Origin: Plumapathes pennacea
Taxonomy: Eukaryota; Cnidaria; Anthozoa; Antipatharia; Myriopathidae
Assembly (NCBI GenBank): GCA_964036295.1
Contig: OZ038462.1
Coordinates: 13,998,440 to 14,062,439 of the forward strand
Direction of reading: 5' to 3'
DNA length: 64,000 nt
The notes below the pieces were generated by a model. It was not told the origin of the DNA, made no database searches, and was given only the letters and a program-made list of their open reading frames with translations. A program made the position numbers and the translations under genes. Positions 1 through 10,830 of the stretch are shown here, piece after piece (position 1 is the stretch's first letter; each line of letters starts with the position of its first letter).

Positions 1-1
1 A

Positions 2-452
2 GAGAACAAAGTACACTATGCAAGATTTTTTACCGGCCAAAAGTCATTTGATGAATAGGAATATATTTGTAATACCTGCCACTCAAAGATTTTAAAAGGG
101 AAAGTTCCATGCCAAGCTGTTAAAAACAACCTGTATTTAGAAGAAGTCCCTCCAGAATTGGCTCTGTTAGAGAAACTTGAACAGATACTCATAGCACAGC
201 GTATCATTTTTGAAAAAAATAGTGGTAATGCCTAAAGGACAACAAAGGAAGATTAAAGGTGCAATCTGCAATGTGCTGCTGACTGTGAACAGACTTGTAG
301 AATTTTAGCCCCGTCCTCCTGAAAGGTCAGGTATAATAATGTTGAAACTCAAAAGAAAGTTAGAATTTAGAGGTCATGTCTATTTTCAAGCTGTGCGTCC
401 ACAGATAATTTCTTCTGCCCTTACTTGGCTTAAAATGAATAATACATTTTAT
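2..452 (+). pseudogene. Helentron/Helitron Rep-helicase polyprotein, N-terminal (DUF6570-like) segment, broken
   Basis: Reading frame 2 gives a cysteine-rich stretch (Y-I-C-x-x-C, then K-V-P-C-Q-A-V) followed by P-P-E-L...L-E-K-L, the P-K-G-Q block near 225-245, and R-G-H-V-Y-F near 370-390. This pattern is known from the region ahead of the Rep domain in Helitron/Helentron proteins (DUF6570 type). It runs off the left window edge. It is not functional: there is an in-frame TAG at 56-58, a one-base slip in an A-run near 213, and further frame changes near 260-300. The frame continues up to the TAT at 450-452, where a 1.33-kb element is inserted, and resumes at 1787. Recognition is by motif pattern only. 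Confidence 0.75.
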
Positions 453-1786
453 TATATGGCACTGATACTACGCACGCTACGACTGATTAATTTACCGGTC
501 CATACTTTCCTGTACGGACCGCAAATTAAATTTACGCACGTTCTGATTGGTCAATTTTACCGGTCCATAACTTATTGTACGGACCGCAAAATCAGTTTGC
601 ACATGTGGATCGCAAATGATTACTCGAAAAGTTGTTAAACGTTTGTCATAAAAGGCCCAGAAGTGCAATGGGAAGTTTAAACGTTCCGGATACTCACTGT
701 TAAGTTATGATGATCGGGGACAGCTTACAATCTTGGAAAATGACCGTTACGAAGAAGGAAAACATCCGAGGAAAAAATTGCTTGCGACCTCAGCCGTCAT
801 TGACAACAACCGCTGCAGAGTATGGAGGGTTGTTTCACCTTTGTGGTAAAATTTGCACACTTGCCAGGAAGAAAGTGGAAAGCGAACAATCACCGTGAAC
901 AGTTATGACTAAAACCGTGCAAGAATCAAGTTTTGCAGACATGTTTGCTCGTCATGGCGCACTGTGAAGACTGTAAATAATTTTTTCACATTGCACGAGA
1001 ACTCTGTATTTCGAAATCACTGACTGGGACAAAAACGCCGTGGTGATTTGAGGACGTTTATTTTGCTGGAAGAAACCTAAACGCTCCACGAGGAGGCAGG
1101 AAAATTAAGCGGTGAGTTTTGAATAATATAACTTTCAACAATGTGTCGGTCGCAGTTTGTGATGAAATGATCTTCTTTTAGTGCCATTTTGCCTTCTACA
1201 TTATTGTACGTGTAAGAAACTTATTCAAAAGAATAAAAAATACTCTGAGTTACAAAGCTCAGTTTCTTCTGGAAAGAGATAAGACTGCAGTTTTTTTTAA
1301 TCTTTAGTGAGCGAGAAAGGGCGAGTTCCAGTCGCTCACCGAATAAAGTTTACTGCAGTGTCGTTGCTTGACACACGCTATCGGCCATTTCATTCAGCTC
1401 AGAACAAATTAGTATTTATCTAGGCAGTTGGTTCGACAGACGCTTATTTTCTTTCAAGATTTTCAAATCGGTAGAATTGTAAGCTGTTAACTGAATTTGT
1501 TGTGAAAACAAACGTGCGTAATTCATGCTTGATCGCGATTGATATTGTTGAATGAACGAGACGAGTACTCGTTGGGGCCTTGTTTTGTGTTTGCCGAAAG
1601 ATCTAAAGCCATATAATAAATATCTTATTAACCTCGTTTGCTTGGTCCGTACCGTAAGTTATGGATCCTCGTTTTTTTCGTCGCCCTATGGCCCTCGCGC
1701 GAAGCGCGCTCGGGCCATAAGGCGACGAAAAAAACTCGGTCCATAACTTACTGTACAGACCGCGCGCTCGGTTAATAAGATCTATG
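453..1786 (+). mobile_element. 1.33-kb hairpin-bearing non-autonomous DNA element, copy 1
   Basis: A 1,334-bp insertion starts TATATGGC and ends GATCTATG. It is flanked by a TAT direct duplication (450-452 and 1787-1789). Removing the insert and one TAT joins the interrupted Helentron frame without a shift. The interior has short palindromes built from GGTCCGTAC...GTATGGACC near 497-522 and 566-593. A long near-perfect hairpin lies at about 1623-1784, with TTATTAACC / GGTTAATAA outer arms and a GCGCGAAGCGCGC centre. No credible ORF is present. A second copy in inverted orientation lies at 11,740-13,063. The 3-bp duplication would suit a PIF/Harbinger-like mobiliser, but the class is not established. 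Confidence 0.8.
1623..1784. repeat. ~160-bp hairpin at the 3' end of the 1.33-kb element
   Basis: The arms run from TTATTAACC through GGTCCGTAC, GTAAGTTATGG and CGTCGCC to a centre at GCGCGAAGCGCGC, and mirror back to GGTTAATAA. A few mismatches occur. The same hairpin is present in inverted orientation at 11,745-11,905, so it is part of the element and not a local accident. It is the most strongly foldable piece of this element. Confidence 0.85.
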
Positions 1787-3378
1787 TATAGCAACATAGC
1801 AATTGACATTAAAAATATTGACAACAATTTGACAAGTCTTGCTGACCAAAATGCGTCAGAAGATATGAATTCAAGTTCACCCGATGAAGAAAGTTCCACT
1901 GTTGATAGAATACCTGATGATATTGATGTAATAAATGACAACTCAGAGGAAAATGATGACCTATTGAATGAACATAGAGCACCAACTAATGAAACCTGTT
2001 TACAGTCTGTAATTCCGGATTACCCTGTAATTTTGGAGGAGCACGATGTTTCATTAGGAAATGAAGTTTACAATGTTGCACGTGGAGAAAATAAGCATCC
2101 TGTGTCATTAATGACTGACAAGCAGTGTGAAGAATTGGCATTTCCAATATTATTTCCAAAAGGGAGATTCGGTTATCAAGCTCAACGGGAAATTAAATTG
2201 ACACCAGTGAAATATTTTAATGCACGGCTATTACATTATAGTGGGCGATTTGCAACAAATCCAGAGTACCTGTTTTATGCACAATTTGTAATGGAGCAAA
2301 AGAAAGTATCTGACAGTATTAACATCGCTATCAAAAAGGTCCATGGGCAGTCTATGAAAACCTCGGAATTGAAATCAAATGTACAAACTTGCAAAATCTT
2401 ATTTCAAGAGATCAAGCATATTTGTTTCTGAGGCAAATTCCAGGCTCTCCACCATACTGGCAAAGACTTAAGTATGAAGTTGTAGGTATGGTTCGCCAAC
2501 TGGGAATTCCAACATGGTTCATAACATTATCGTGCGCTGATCTTAGATGGCCTGAACTATTTCAAATTATTGCAAGGACAAAAGGACAAAATATGACTGA
2601 TGAACAAGTCCAAGCTTTGTCATACAATGAAAGATCTTCTATGTTGAATCTTAATCCTGTTGTTGTAGCAAAACACTTCCAGTACAGAGTTGAAACATTT
2701 TTCAAGGAAGTCTTGCATAACAGAGCCAACCCCATAGGGAAGATAATCTACTATGCTCTTCAAATTGAGTTCCAAATGAGGGGGTCTCCACACTTACATG
2801 CACTGACATGGACTTCAGATTGTCCAAAACTAACACATGACAGCAGAGAGGAATATATAGAATATCTAGACAAGCATGTACAAGGGGCCTTCCAAACAAA
2901 GAGAATGATCCCAACTTGTATGATCTAGTTAAAACTTATCAAAAACATACTCACTCTAAAACATGTAGAAAATATAGAAACATTTCATGTAGATTTAATT
3001 TTGGTCAGTTTTTCACAGAAAAAACAGTTGTAGCAGAACTTTTGTCAGATGACCTTAGTGAAGTTGCAAAAGCTGAAGTCCTCTCTAAGCAAAGTGCAAT
3101 TCTAACTTCTGTCAAAAAGAAAATTAATGAGGACGTCTTGGACCCAAGTAAATCAGATTATGATTCTAACTTTACTCAAAACCAAATTTTGAACTTAGCA
3201 GGTATCTCTCAAAAAGATTATGAGTGGGCATTGTCAATTTCTACTGATTCTTATTATGAGTTGCATCTCAAAAGACCAGTAGACAGTTGCTTCATTAACA
3301 ATTATTTTGTAGCAGGAGTAAAGGGTTTTGCAGCAAATGCTGACTTACAACCTGCTTTTAACCACTACATGTGCTTAA
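1787..3378 (+). pseudogene. Helentron Rep (Helitron_like_N, HUH) segment, frameshifted
   Basis: An acidic linker leads into the block G-S-P-P-Y-W...G-M-V-R-Q-L-G-I-P-T-W-F and C-A-D-L-R-W-P-E-L. The block E-F-Q-M-R-G-S-P-H-L-H-A-L follows. His-Leu-His, encoded at 2791-2799, is the HUH metal-binding motif of rolling-circle Rep nucleases. Three pieces in different frames follow each other (1784-2431, 2389-2928, 2916-3383), so frameshifts lie near 2390-2430 and 2900-2925. The last piece runs to TTA at 3375-3377, where a TTAA-flanked MITE is inserted and creates a false stop. In Helitrons this protein nicks and transfers single-stranded DNA; here it cannot be made intact. Confidence 0.88.
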
Positions 3379-3910
3379 GGTGATTCCCTAGTTTTGCATT
3401 GCGCATCTTTAGTGCGCACAACACTTTTGAGATGGTGGACATTAAGAACCACCGAAATTTCAAGATCGAAAGTTCTTTATACTCGTTTCGCAAATAAGTT
3501 TTATTTTTTGTCGTTCCTTGTGGAAGCAGCCACCTTGAAAGTTGAAACTCGTCCCAGTCCCCTCTCGGAAAGACGTATTTTGAAGTGAATTCGCCCTTTC
3601 CTGGATAATTGCGCAAAAATGAGCATGGTGACCCCCCTTTTTTATTTCATGTATTTTAAGAAAATACGACTCCCCATGATATATCTAAATTTAAACAAAA
3701 ATTCTTTACTCAATTTTGAAATACTATCATTGAATCACTATTACAATATGTTTTTAGGCGTTTCAGTGCAAGCGTGTAGATCATCAAATTGCCTATTATT
3801 TCATAGTGACCCCCTATTTTTATTTTATTTTTTAATGTACTAGAAGTAATTAATAATTGTGCAAAGTTTTAAGAAAATTCAATTACTATTTCTTTTTCGA
3901 TGGAATCACC
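3379..3910. mobile_element. piggyBac-like MITE with TTAA duplication
   Basis: The 532-bp insert has perfect terminal inverted repeats GGTGATTCC / GGAATCACC. It is flanked by TTAA at 3375-3378 and 3911-3914. It has no transposase and is AT-rich with scattered stop codons. Deleting the insert and one TTAA joins the Rep frame exactly: ...His-Tyr-Met-Cys-Leu on the left, Ile-Tyr-Val-Cys on the right. TTAA specificity is the hallmark of piggyBac-type elements, and that is the basis of the class call. Confidence 0.85.
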
Positions 3911-5235
3911 TTAATATATGTTTGTTCCTATTTTTCAAAAGATGAAACTGAGTGTTCACAGGCCATCACAAATGCAGCAAAAGAAGCAAGGAATTCAAAT
4001 TTGACTGTTAAAGAAAGCTTGAGAAAAATAGGTGCTGCTTTTCTGTCTACTAGAGAAGTTAGTTCACAAGAATGTGTCTACAGATGCATGCCTGAACTTT
4101 GGTTGAAAAAAAACATTTCCTGCAACAATTTTTGTTTGCACAAACTTACCAGAAAACAGATTGCGTGTAGCAAAAAGCCAAGATGAGCTTGATGCATTAG
4201 ATGTAGACAGTACAGATATTTTTAAATCTAGTATCACTGAACGTTACAACTATCGTCCAAAAACAATTATTGCTGTTGATCGACTATGTTTAGCTGAGTT
4301 TGTAACACATTACTACAAAGATTATTACAGTGAACATAATAAAACAAATGATGCTCAACCAGGTGTCCTAACTGATGATGTGATTGAATCACAGCACACA
4401 CAGTCTTCTATTGATGGCACAGACTTTCGGCTACTTCCTAATAAAATAAGACTGCTCATTACCAATGAAGTTATGAAATGCAGAAAAGTCAAGGCTGTTA
4501 TACGGTTTCATACTCCAAGCAAAAGAAAGGAACCTGAAAAATATTTTCATCATCTTCTTATGCTCTATTTTCCATGGCGAGAAGAAGGTGACCTGCTTGG
4601 CACAGAGCAAACATACATGTCAAAGTTTTATGAGCCTGATGTGCAACCCATTGTTGAGCACAATCGAGAATTATTTCAACCTGATGCTGAAGCTGTAGAA
4701 GAGGCTTTAGAATTCTTAAGAAATAACCCAGGAGCTATACCTCACTCATATGACTCTATAAATGATTAAGAAAATGAAGATATCCGGTGTGAACCAGAAG
4801 ACAACAATTCAATGCCATATGAGCAATCACCTGATGATCTTGCTCCAAATTCTGATCAGCCTCAGCAACCATGTTCAGGACTTATAGTTCATAACCAGCC
4901 TTCAGATGTATCTGATGACTTTCTCCGTGAATCTGTTCAATCCTTGAACAACAAGCAACGCTATGCATGCAATATTCTTCTTGCTTGGTGCAGAACTAAA
5001 ATGAAGAATTTTAATAGCTTGAAACCAGAGAAAGTAGAACCAAAATATCTGTTCATAACAGGAGGTGCTGGTGCAGGAAAAAGCCACTTAATAAAAACCA
5101 TTTACCATACTGCAGTGAAAACTTTCAAACATGCTCCTTTAAATCCAGAGCTACCCACAGTCCTATTAATGGTCCCCACTGGTGTTGCTGCTATAAACAT
5201 CAATGGCACTACAATTAACACTGCCTTATCAATCT
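3911..5235 (+). pseudogene. Helentron Rep tyrosine motif and PIF1-type helicase N-terminal part, broken
   Basis: This resumes the Rep frame after the MITE. Y-V-C-S-Y-F-S-K (3917-3940) has the Y-x3-Y-x2-K spacing of the Helitron catalytic tyrosine pair; the Tyr codons are at 3917 and 3929. A frameshift lies in the A8 run near 4110. A second piece (4161-4767) carries D-E-L-D-A-L-D and a P-W-R-E-E-G block typical of the Rep-helicase linker. An in-frame TAA follows at 4767-4769. The helicase begins after it, with N-N-K-Q-R-Y-A and the Walker A loop G-G-A-G-A-G-K-S (5061-5084), then P-T-G-V-A-A-x-N-I-N-G-T-T (motif Ia). The rest of the helicase is missing: the frame ends at 5237 at the border with a LINE fragment. 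Confidence 0.88.
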
Positions 5236-5239
5236 AATA

Positions 5240-6700
5240 GGAGTAACTTTAGCGTGTTTCAATTTACTGGGGTAAACTCCTTGGCTAATAGAGTTGTTGA
5301 TCAGAACAGATAGGGGCTCTGATATAATATATCTTGCGTATCTTAAAATCCGGGTGGGACAAGAAGTCTCACCTTAAGCTTTATTTAGTGGGGTCTTCAT
5401 TATTTCTAATTCGATCTCGTTGGAGATGGTTGGTTCAAAAGCGAAAGATCCTGGCATATCGATTGCTGGCAGGTAGGCTGTAAATGGTTCAGAAGAATTT
5501 GGCATGTTGGAGGCAAGTTATTGGCCACCGAGGTAAAATATTGATTACATATATTAGTTATTTCAGACGGTGTTCGTGCTAATCCTTTATTGTTGGGGTG
5601 TTTCAAGGCATTTATAAATTTGCCGGTTTTTTTTTATTGCGGTTTATAAGACTATTTATGCCTTGCCAGGTCTTTTTCATGTTGTGTAGATTGGTCTAAA
5701 AATACTTGCGTCTCAAAATACTTTGCTGAGGTGTGTCAGCAACAAGATTTTATTCCTGTAAAACTTATACTTATCCTTATTGCCTGTATAAAATAACTTG
5801 TTTTTTATTCTAATAGATTTTCTTAACCCATTTTTTATCCATGGTTTGGTGAGCTGTTTTGCTTTACGTACTGAACATGGTTTTAATGGGGCATGCTTCT
5901 CAACTCTTTTGTTTAATTCACTGTAAAACGCTGAGAACAATTGGTCTATCTTACTATTATTTCCAGGGACCAGGTGCTTCCAGTCTATTTTCGACATATC
6001 ACGCAAGAATTTTGTTTCTGAAAATCGCGAATAATCCCGTGTTAGCTTTTTTGGGAGTTTGATTTTATCTCTTAATGACATTGAAACATAGAATTGAGTG
6101 TAGTGATCACTAAGGTCGGAAATAATATTACCACTAAGGTAGTCGTTTTCTAAGTTATTAACAAAAATATTGTCAATGAGAGTCGCAGGAAGTTGACGCT
6201 TTGAGCGGAAAGCAGGAAATTGCGTGCATATTTACAGGTTTCGGAGGAGAGTAGGTTTATGTTGAAGTCGCCCATCAAGTAGATTGTTTTGCCAGATGCA
6301 CTGAGTCTTTCTATAGTTTCATCAAAATCGCCTGATATTTCTCAGGGGAGTTGTGCTGCCTATAGATGACACCACATATGACATTAGCATATCTGCCAGA
6401 TATTTGAAGACCAATATCGATCGAGAGTGCTTGAAAGGATTCATTGGATGTTCTTTCAATAATTGTATATCAATGTACATGCCAACACCTCCTGCAGCAA
6501 GAGGCGTTGGTACGAATTCAAAATTGTAGTTTAGAACTTCAGGGTTGAAATTTAAATTAGCATGATTTATTCTAGTTTCTGTTATGCCAATAACAGTAAA
6601 GCGATAGCCTAGTTCGTTCAGGAGATGAGTTTGAAAATCTTCTAAATTACGTTTCAGGCTTCTTACATTGTTATGGATGATTGAAAACCCGTCCGTTCAG
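5240..6700 (-). pseudogene. L2/CR1-like LINE fragment (endonuclease and EN-RT linker)
   Basis: Read on the minus strand from about 6690 downward. Pieces include N-H-N...-like strand starts, I-G-I-T-E-T-R, then M-G-D-F-N-I-N-L-L near 6265-6245 and D-N-I-F-V-N with S-D-H-Y near 6165-6110. These are EEP-type endonuclease motifs. The linker follows at 5713-6081 (K-P-W-I-K-N-G-L, then N-K-L-F-Y) and a further scrap at 5406-5606 (I-C-N-Q-Y-F-T-S-V-A). Stops and frameshifts are frequent and no reverse transcriptase palm was seen. It lies antisense to the Helentron and separates helicase from endonuclease pieces. The exact left border is uncertain. Confidence 0.7.
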
Positions 6701-7219
6701 TCATTTGTGAACTGCAAACTCAATGCTCAGGACTAGTTCGGTGTATTTTTCATATCTGGTATACAATGCATGACCATTGCGAAACAAAGGCTACATGATC
6801 GAATGAAAGAAACATTTCAACAGGCAAAGTACAATAAGCAGAAGAATTTTATGAGGCAACAGATTGTCATGTACAGAGTAAAGCATAAGTCGCCATTGTT
6901 TTGTGGATAAAGCTCATCGTAGCTTTGGTTTCCTTTTTCGGCCTGTTATCTTCCCAGAAGTATTTCGTGCCGCCACAGAAAGTTTCGTCGGGACTAAATA
7001 TTTAGCGGCGACAGAGAAATTTGCAATTCCCGAGCGGTATCCATCAAGCATTTGTTTACGGCTATTCTCAGAGCTTCCACGGTGAACTTAAGAACGCAAG
7101 CCAAAATCGTTCCCTAAAATCCAGTTTATCCGTGCATGTTCCACAGAGCCCAATGGTGTTGAGTTTGGATGGGATGCAGTTAACTTTTACACACAAGTAA
7201 CGAGCAATTCACTGGCCAC
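6690..7219 (-). repeat. Dispersed repeat family B, partial copy
   Basis: This matches in reverse complement the first ~530 bp of 22,335-22,865. Shared blocks include CAACAGGCAAAGTA, the TATTTAG / CTGTGGCG region and GAGCAATTCACTGGCCAC. A related copy lies at 8870-9520. It has no coding capacity. It directly joins the LINE fragment on the left and an endonuclease piece on the right. Confidence 0.7.
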
Positions 7220-7720
7220 ATGGACACTGAAATTAGAGATAATCTTCATCCTTTTCAACTGTACAGACAAGACAATCCTGATAAATATTCCAGTTTAGCT
7301 GTTTGTTCTATAAACAGTGTTGAAACAAGCGAGTATCACTACTTTCGTTCCCTGAATGCACTTAAATCAAGTAATTGTACAAAAAACAAAATATCATTAA
7401 TTCTCCTATCAAAAACATGGGACAAATATACAGCAATATATAAGTAGCATTGAAAGTATTCTTAATCAACATCCTGTTGATATAATTCTAGGAGATTTTA
7501 ACATTAACATCTTGAATGACACTGAAAATAGATCACTGAAACTTTTAATGAATTCTCTAAACTATGAACAAATTGTACAACGTCCTACATTTGTTTCTGC
7601 TGGAAGTTTGCTAGACCATGTTTATGTGAATCGAACAAAGTTCAATATTGTCCAGAATTCCATAACGAGTGTTTACTATTCTGATCACGATGCTGTTACA
7701 ATAACCGTAAAGCTAGCATA
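7220..7720 (+). pseudogene. Endonuclease (EEP/APE-like) domain piece, probably C-terminus of the Helentron
   Basis: The first piece (7220-7447) encodes Y-R-Q-D-N-P-D-K-Y-S-S-L and ends near 7447. After a frameshift, I-L-G-D-F-N-I-N-I-L (from about 7485), L-L-D-H-V-Y-V-N and S-D-H-D-A-V follow, ending TAG at 7721. GDFN and SDHD are EEP nuclease motifs. Helentrons are known to carry such an endonuclease behind the helicase. The orientation matches the upstream Rep-helicase relic, so the same element is the simplest source. A separate LINE origin cannot be excluded. Confidence 0.65.
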
Positions 7721-8089
7721 GCATCGGCTGCTATATGCATCCCTATACTGTACATTTTCTAAACAACAGATATACACATCAAGGAGTTCATTTAGGAAAT
7801 CATTGAAATGAATATATTATAATATTATGATAATTGTACAGTGTACACAGCACTGCTCAGAGAAGTTACATTTGTGGACAGTTTATGTTTATGGACACAA
7901 CTGGATAAACATCGCATGTTCAGCAGATCCTCCTTGCTAGCACCATGGTGCCAGCTTCCCACACTGACTTCCTGACAAAGGTAAGTCACCTTCATTTTTA
8001 GGATAGTGGGGTGGGTATAGTATACAAACATTTCATTCAACTACAGTAATTAATGAATCGATCACTCTCTCCACAGACCCTCTATTACT

Positions 8090-9520
8090 TGATATGATAG
8101 AGAACTTGGCTTTTGACACCTTGCTTAAATGAAACCTGATTAAACTATAAATTTATCATTACAACACTCATACACTTGGTTCTTAAAGGTTGAGTGAATC
8201 TGCATTTTGAGCTTAGAAGCGAAACGGTTACCCACCGAGTAAATCTGAGTAATGCGTGACTTGTCTTTTTATGAATCAATTTTGACAGTTTGACTTCGAA
8301 CACTTAATTCTAATCAGAGGCCACGATTATTCCAGCCTTCGCTTCAATACTAGTTTGTCTTGTTTTTTAACTGAATGCATTTTACTTCTATCAGGCTTTC
8401 GAGTATTTGTGCTTTGTAACAAATATAAAATTGAAAGCGAGGAATGTAACACGAGCCCAACACGAGACTTGTTTACAATATTATTGCGGTTTTGTTCACA
8501 TCGTGTTCAGTCCATTTGTGACTGCAAACTCAATGCTCGGGACTATTTCGGTGTATTTTTCGTTTCTAGTATACACACAGGGCAGCCCAGGCTCCGAGGG
8601 TCTGTCTGTCTGTCACACAGGGATATGTGATACCTTTGTTATTACGAAAGAACATGACCTTTGGCAATTATAAAGAAATGTATGGGGATTTTGGTCGTTC
8701 GCCGAACGGCGGTCTTCGGCAACGATTGAACTTAAAAACTGGCTAAATATGCTTAGTTGCGCGTCATCTTACCTCTCTCCGAACGTCAGCTCGCTGGAAC
8801 CGGTAAAAATTTCGGGGCGAAATTCTGACATCTCTTCTTATGCACAATCAAATTCGACTCTTATTTCTAATCAGAGGTCACGATCAATCCAGCCTTTGCT
8901 TCAATACTTGTGTGTTTCTTGTATTAACTGAATGCGTTTCTTCTATCAGGCTTTTGAGTATTCGTGCTTTGTAACAAATATAAAATTGAAAGCGAGGAAT
9001 GCCACACGAATCATGTTTAAAATATTATTGCGGTTTTGTTCACAGTGTGTTCACAGTGTGTTCAGTCCATTTGTGACTGCAAACTTAATACTCAGGACTA
9101 TTTCGGTGTATTTTTCATTTCTGGCATACAATGGCCATTGTGAAACAAAGGCTACATGATCGAATTAAAGAAACATTTCAACAGGCAATGTACGATAGGC
9201 AACAGATGTCATGTACAGAGTGAAGCATAAATCGCCATTGTTTTGCGGCTAAAGCTCATTGTAGCTTTGGTTTCCGTATTTGGCTTGTTTTCTTCCCAGA
9301 AGTATTTCGTGTCGCCACAGAAAGTTTCGTCCGGACTAAATATTTAGTGGCTACTGAGATATTTGCAATCCTCCAGCGGTATCCATCAAACATCTGTTTA
9401 CGGCTATTCTCAAAGCTTCCGCGGTGAGCTAAAAAACGCAAGCCAAAATCGTTCCCTAACATCCAGTTTATTAGTGCGTGCTCGGCACAAACCCAAACGG
9501 TGTTGAGTTTGGATTAAATG
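8090..9520 (-). repeat. Dispersed repeat family B, two overlapping broken copies
   Basis: Two reverse-oriented stretches, about 8090-8580 and 8830-9520, both contain the block ending ...AATCAGAGG(C/T)CACGAT, CTTTGTAACAAATATAAAATTG and GACTATTTCGGTGTATTTTTC. The 250 bases between them (8581-8825) are not part of the family. The second copy runs on to CCCTAACATCCAGTTTATTAG near 9470. The family also occurs at 6690-7219, 14,310-14,700 and 22,335-23,155. Its class is unknown. Confidence 0.65.
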
Positions 9521-9899
9521 CAGTTAATGCGACTGGGACTGCCAAATTCAGTTCATGACCGCGCTTCAATATTATTGCTTCTGAAGCGGAGCAGACTAGT
9601 AAAGTTGAAGGCGCATAGCTATCCGTTTAAACAAAATCGCTACAACAAGGAAAACCATACAGACATTGACACTTGAAAAATATAACACAAAACATCGCCT
9701 GAATCTCTCTCTCTCTCTCTTCAAATTTGCTCGCCAATAACAAGTAGGTCATCACAATCACGTGATCGCCAACAACCAATTACCGTGTGCAGATTCTCGA
9801 CGGAGGAAAAAAAATATTAACGGCCTGCAATGCTAGACTCATCGCCCCGGGGGCATGCGTAATTCCCACACCCTGCGTGGGTACTAATCTGAACACCAT

Positions 9900-10112
9900 A
9901 TCGTTTTGAAATGTCTGTATTTCACGGACCGACCTCCCCGCGCAGCGGGGTTTGCTGGGTAAAAAACATCGGAACAGAATTACGTCCCGCACCGCGGGGT
10001 TTGCTGGGTAAAACATCGGAACAGAATCTCCAACCTCGTTCCCAGGCTCTTTCCTCTCCTGACCTCAACCCCGAATCTCAAGTTGAGATGTCTGTATTTC
10101 ACGGACCGACTT
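9900..10112 (+). repeat. Short duplicated leader ahead of a Helitron N-terminal fragment
   Basis: TGTCTGTATTTCACGGACC occurs at about 9911 and again at about 10,089. Between them, GCGGGGTTTGCTGGGTAAAA followed by CATCGGAACAGAAT is repeated about 57 bases apart. This is a local two-copy arrangement lying immediately upstream of the basic-repeat ORF. Confidence 0.6.
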
Positions 10113-10119
10113 TTGATTA

Positions 10120-10830
10120 CGTGGTGTTCTGGTAGTCCGTTGCGAAGCAACGGACACGACAGGAGATTGAATGAGTTTTTGCACTCTTGCCAAACTACGG
10201 TGAATATGAATCAAGCAAAGAATCAAACGGAACACTCTCACGAGGAGAAACAAGTTCGTCTTCAAAAACGAAGAGAGCAAGACAGACTAAGACGAATTCG
10301 TGAGACAAGCCAACAGCGGAGTATTCGTCTTGAACGCAGACGGCAAACAGCCGCCCAACGAAAACAACAGCAGTCGAGACAGGACAATATTGTCGCTGTC
10401 AAAGAAGAGAAGCAACGGCATGACCGAGAGCGTTACAAGCAGAAACGAACTTAGGAGACAACCCAGGAAAGAGAACGGCGCATTACAGCCACCCGGGAGC
10501 ATAATATGCAGAAGCGAGCCCAAGAAACAGCTCAGGAAAGAGAACAGCGCATGAAAGCCGATCGAGAACGAGCTGCTTCCCGACGCCACAATGAAATGTC
10601 TGGAGAAACAGCCCGTTTTTGGCTCAAATGAGGCCAACAATCGACGCCGTGAGCAACGTTCGTCTCCTGTCAAAAAACGGCGCTTCCAGAGGCAACAATA
10701 TCTGCATAGCCGTGGATGGGCTAACCCTGACAACCCGGCTTTGCACGAACAGCAGGAGGACAGAAAATAAGCTAAATGAAGGCCAACCGATAGCTCTAAG
10801 GGGCAGGTAAGACACGTCTATTTACTTTGT
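10120..10830 (+). pseudogene. Helitron-type N-terminal basic repeat (STPR-like) ORF fragment
   Basis: One frame from about 10,200 gives repeated units of the form R-x-R-R-x-R-E-T-x-Q-Q-R-x-x-R-L-E-R-R-R-Q. Another frame picks up after about 10,450 with S-R-R-H-N-E-M. A P-V-K-K-R-R-F...N-P-D-N-P-A-L-H-E-Q stretch follows near 10,660-10,760. Such Arg/Glu/Gln-rich 20-25-residue repeats are known from the N-terminus of Helitron polyproteins (STPR repeats). At least one frameshift is present and no HUH domain follows. It is a 5' fragment, in the same orientation as the Helentron but from a different element. A short hairpin, GTCCGTTGCGAAGCAACGGA, lies just upstream (10,134-10,153). Confidence 0.6.
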
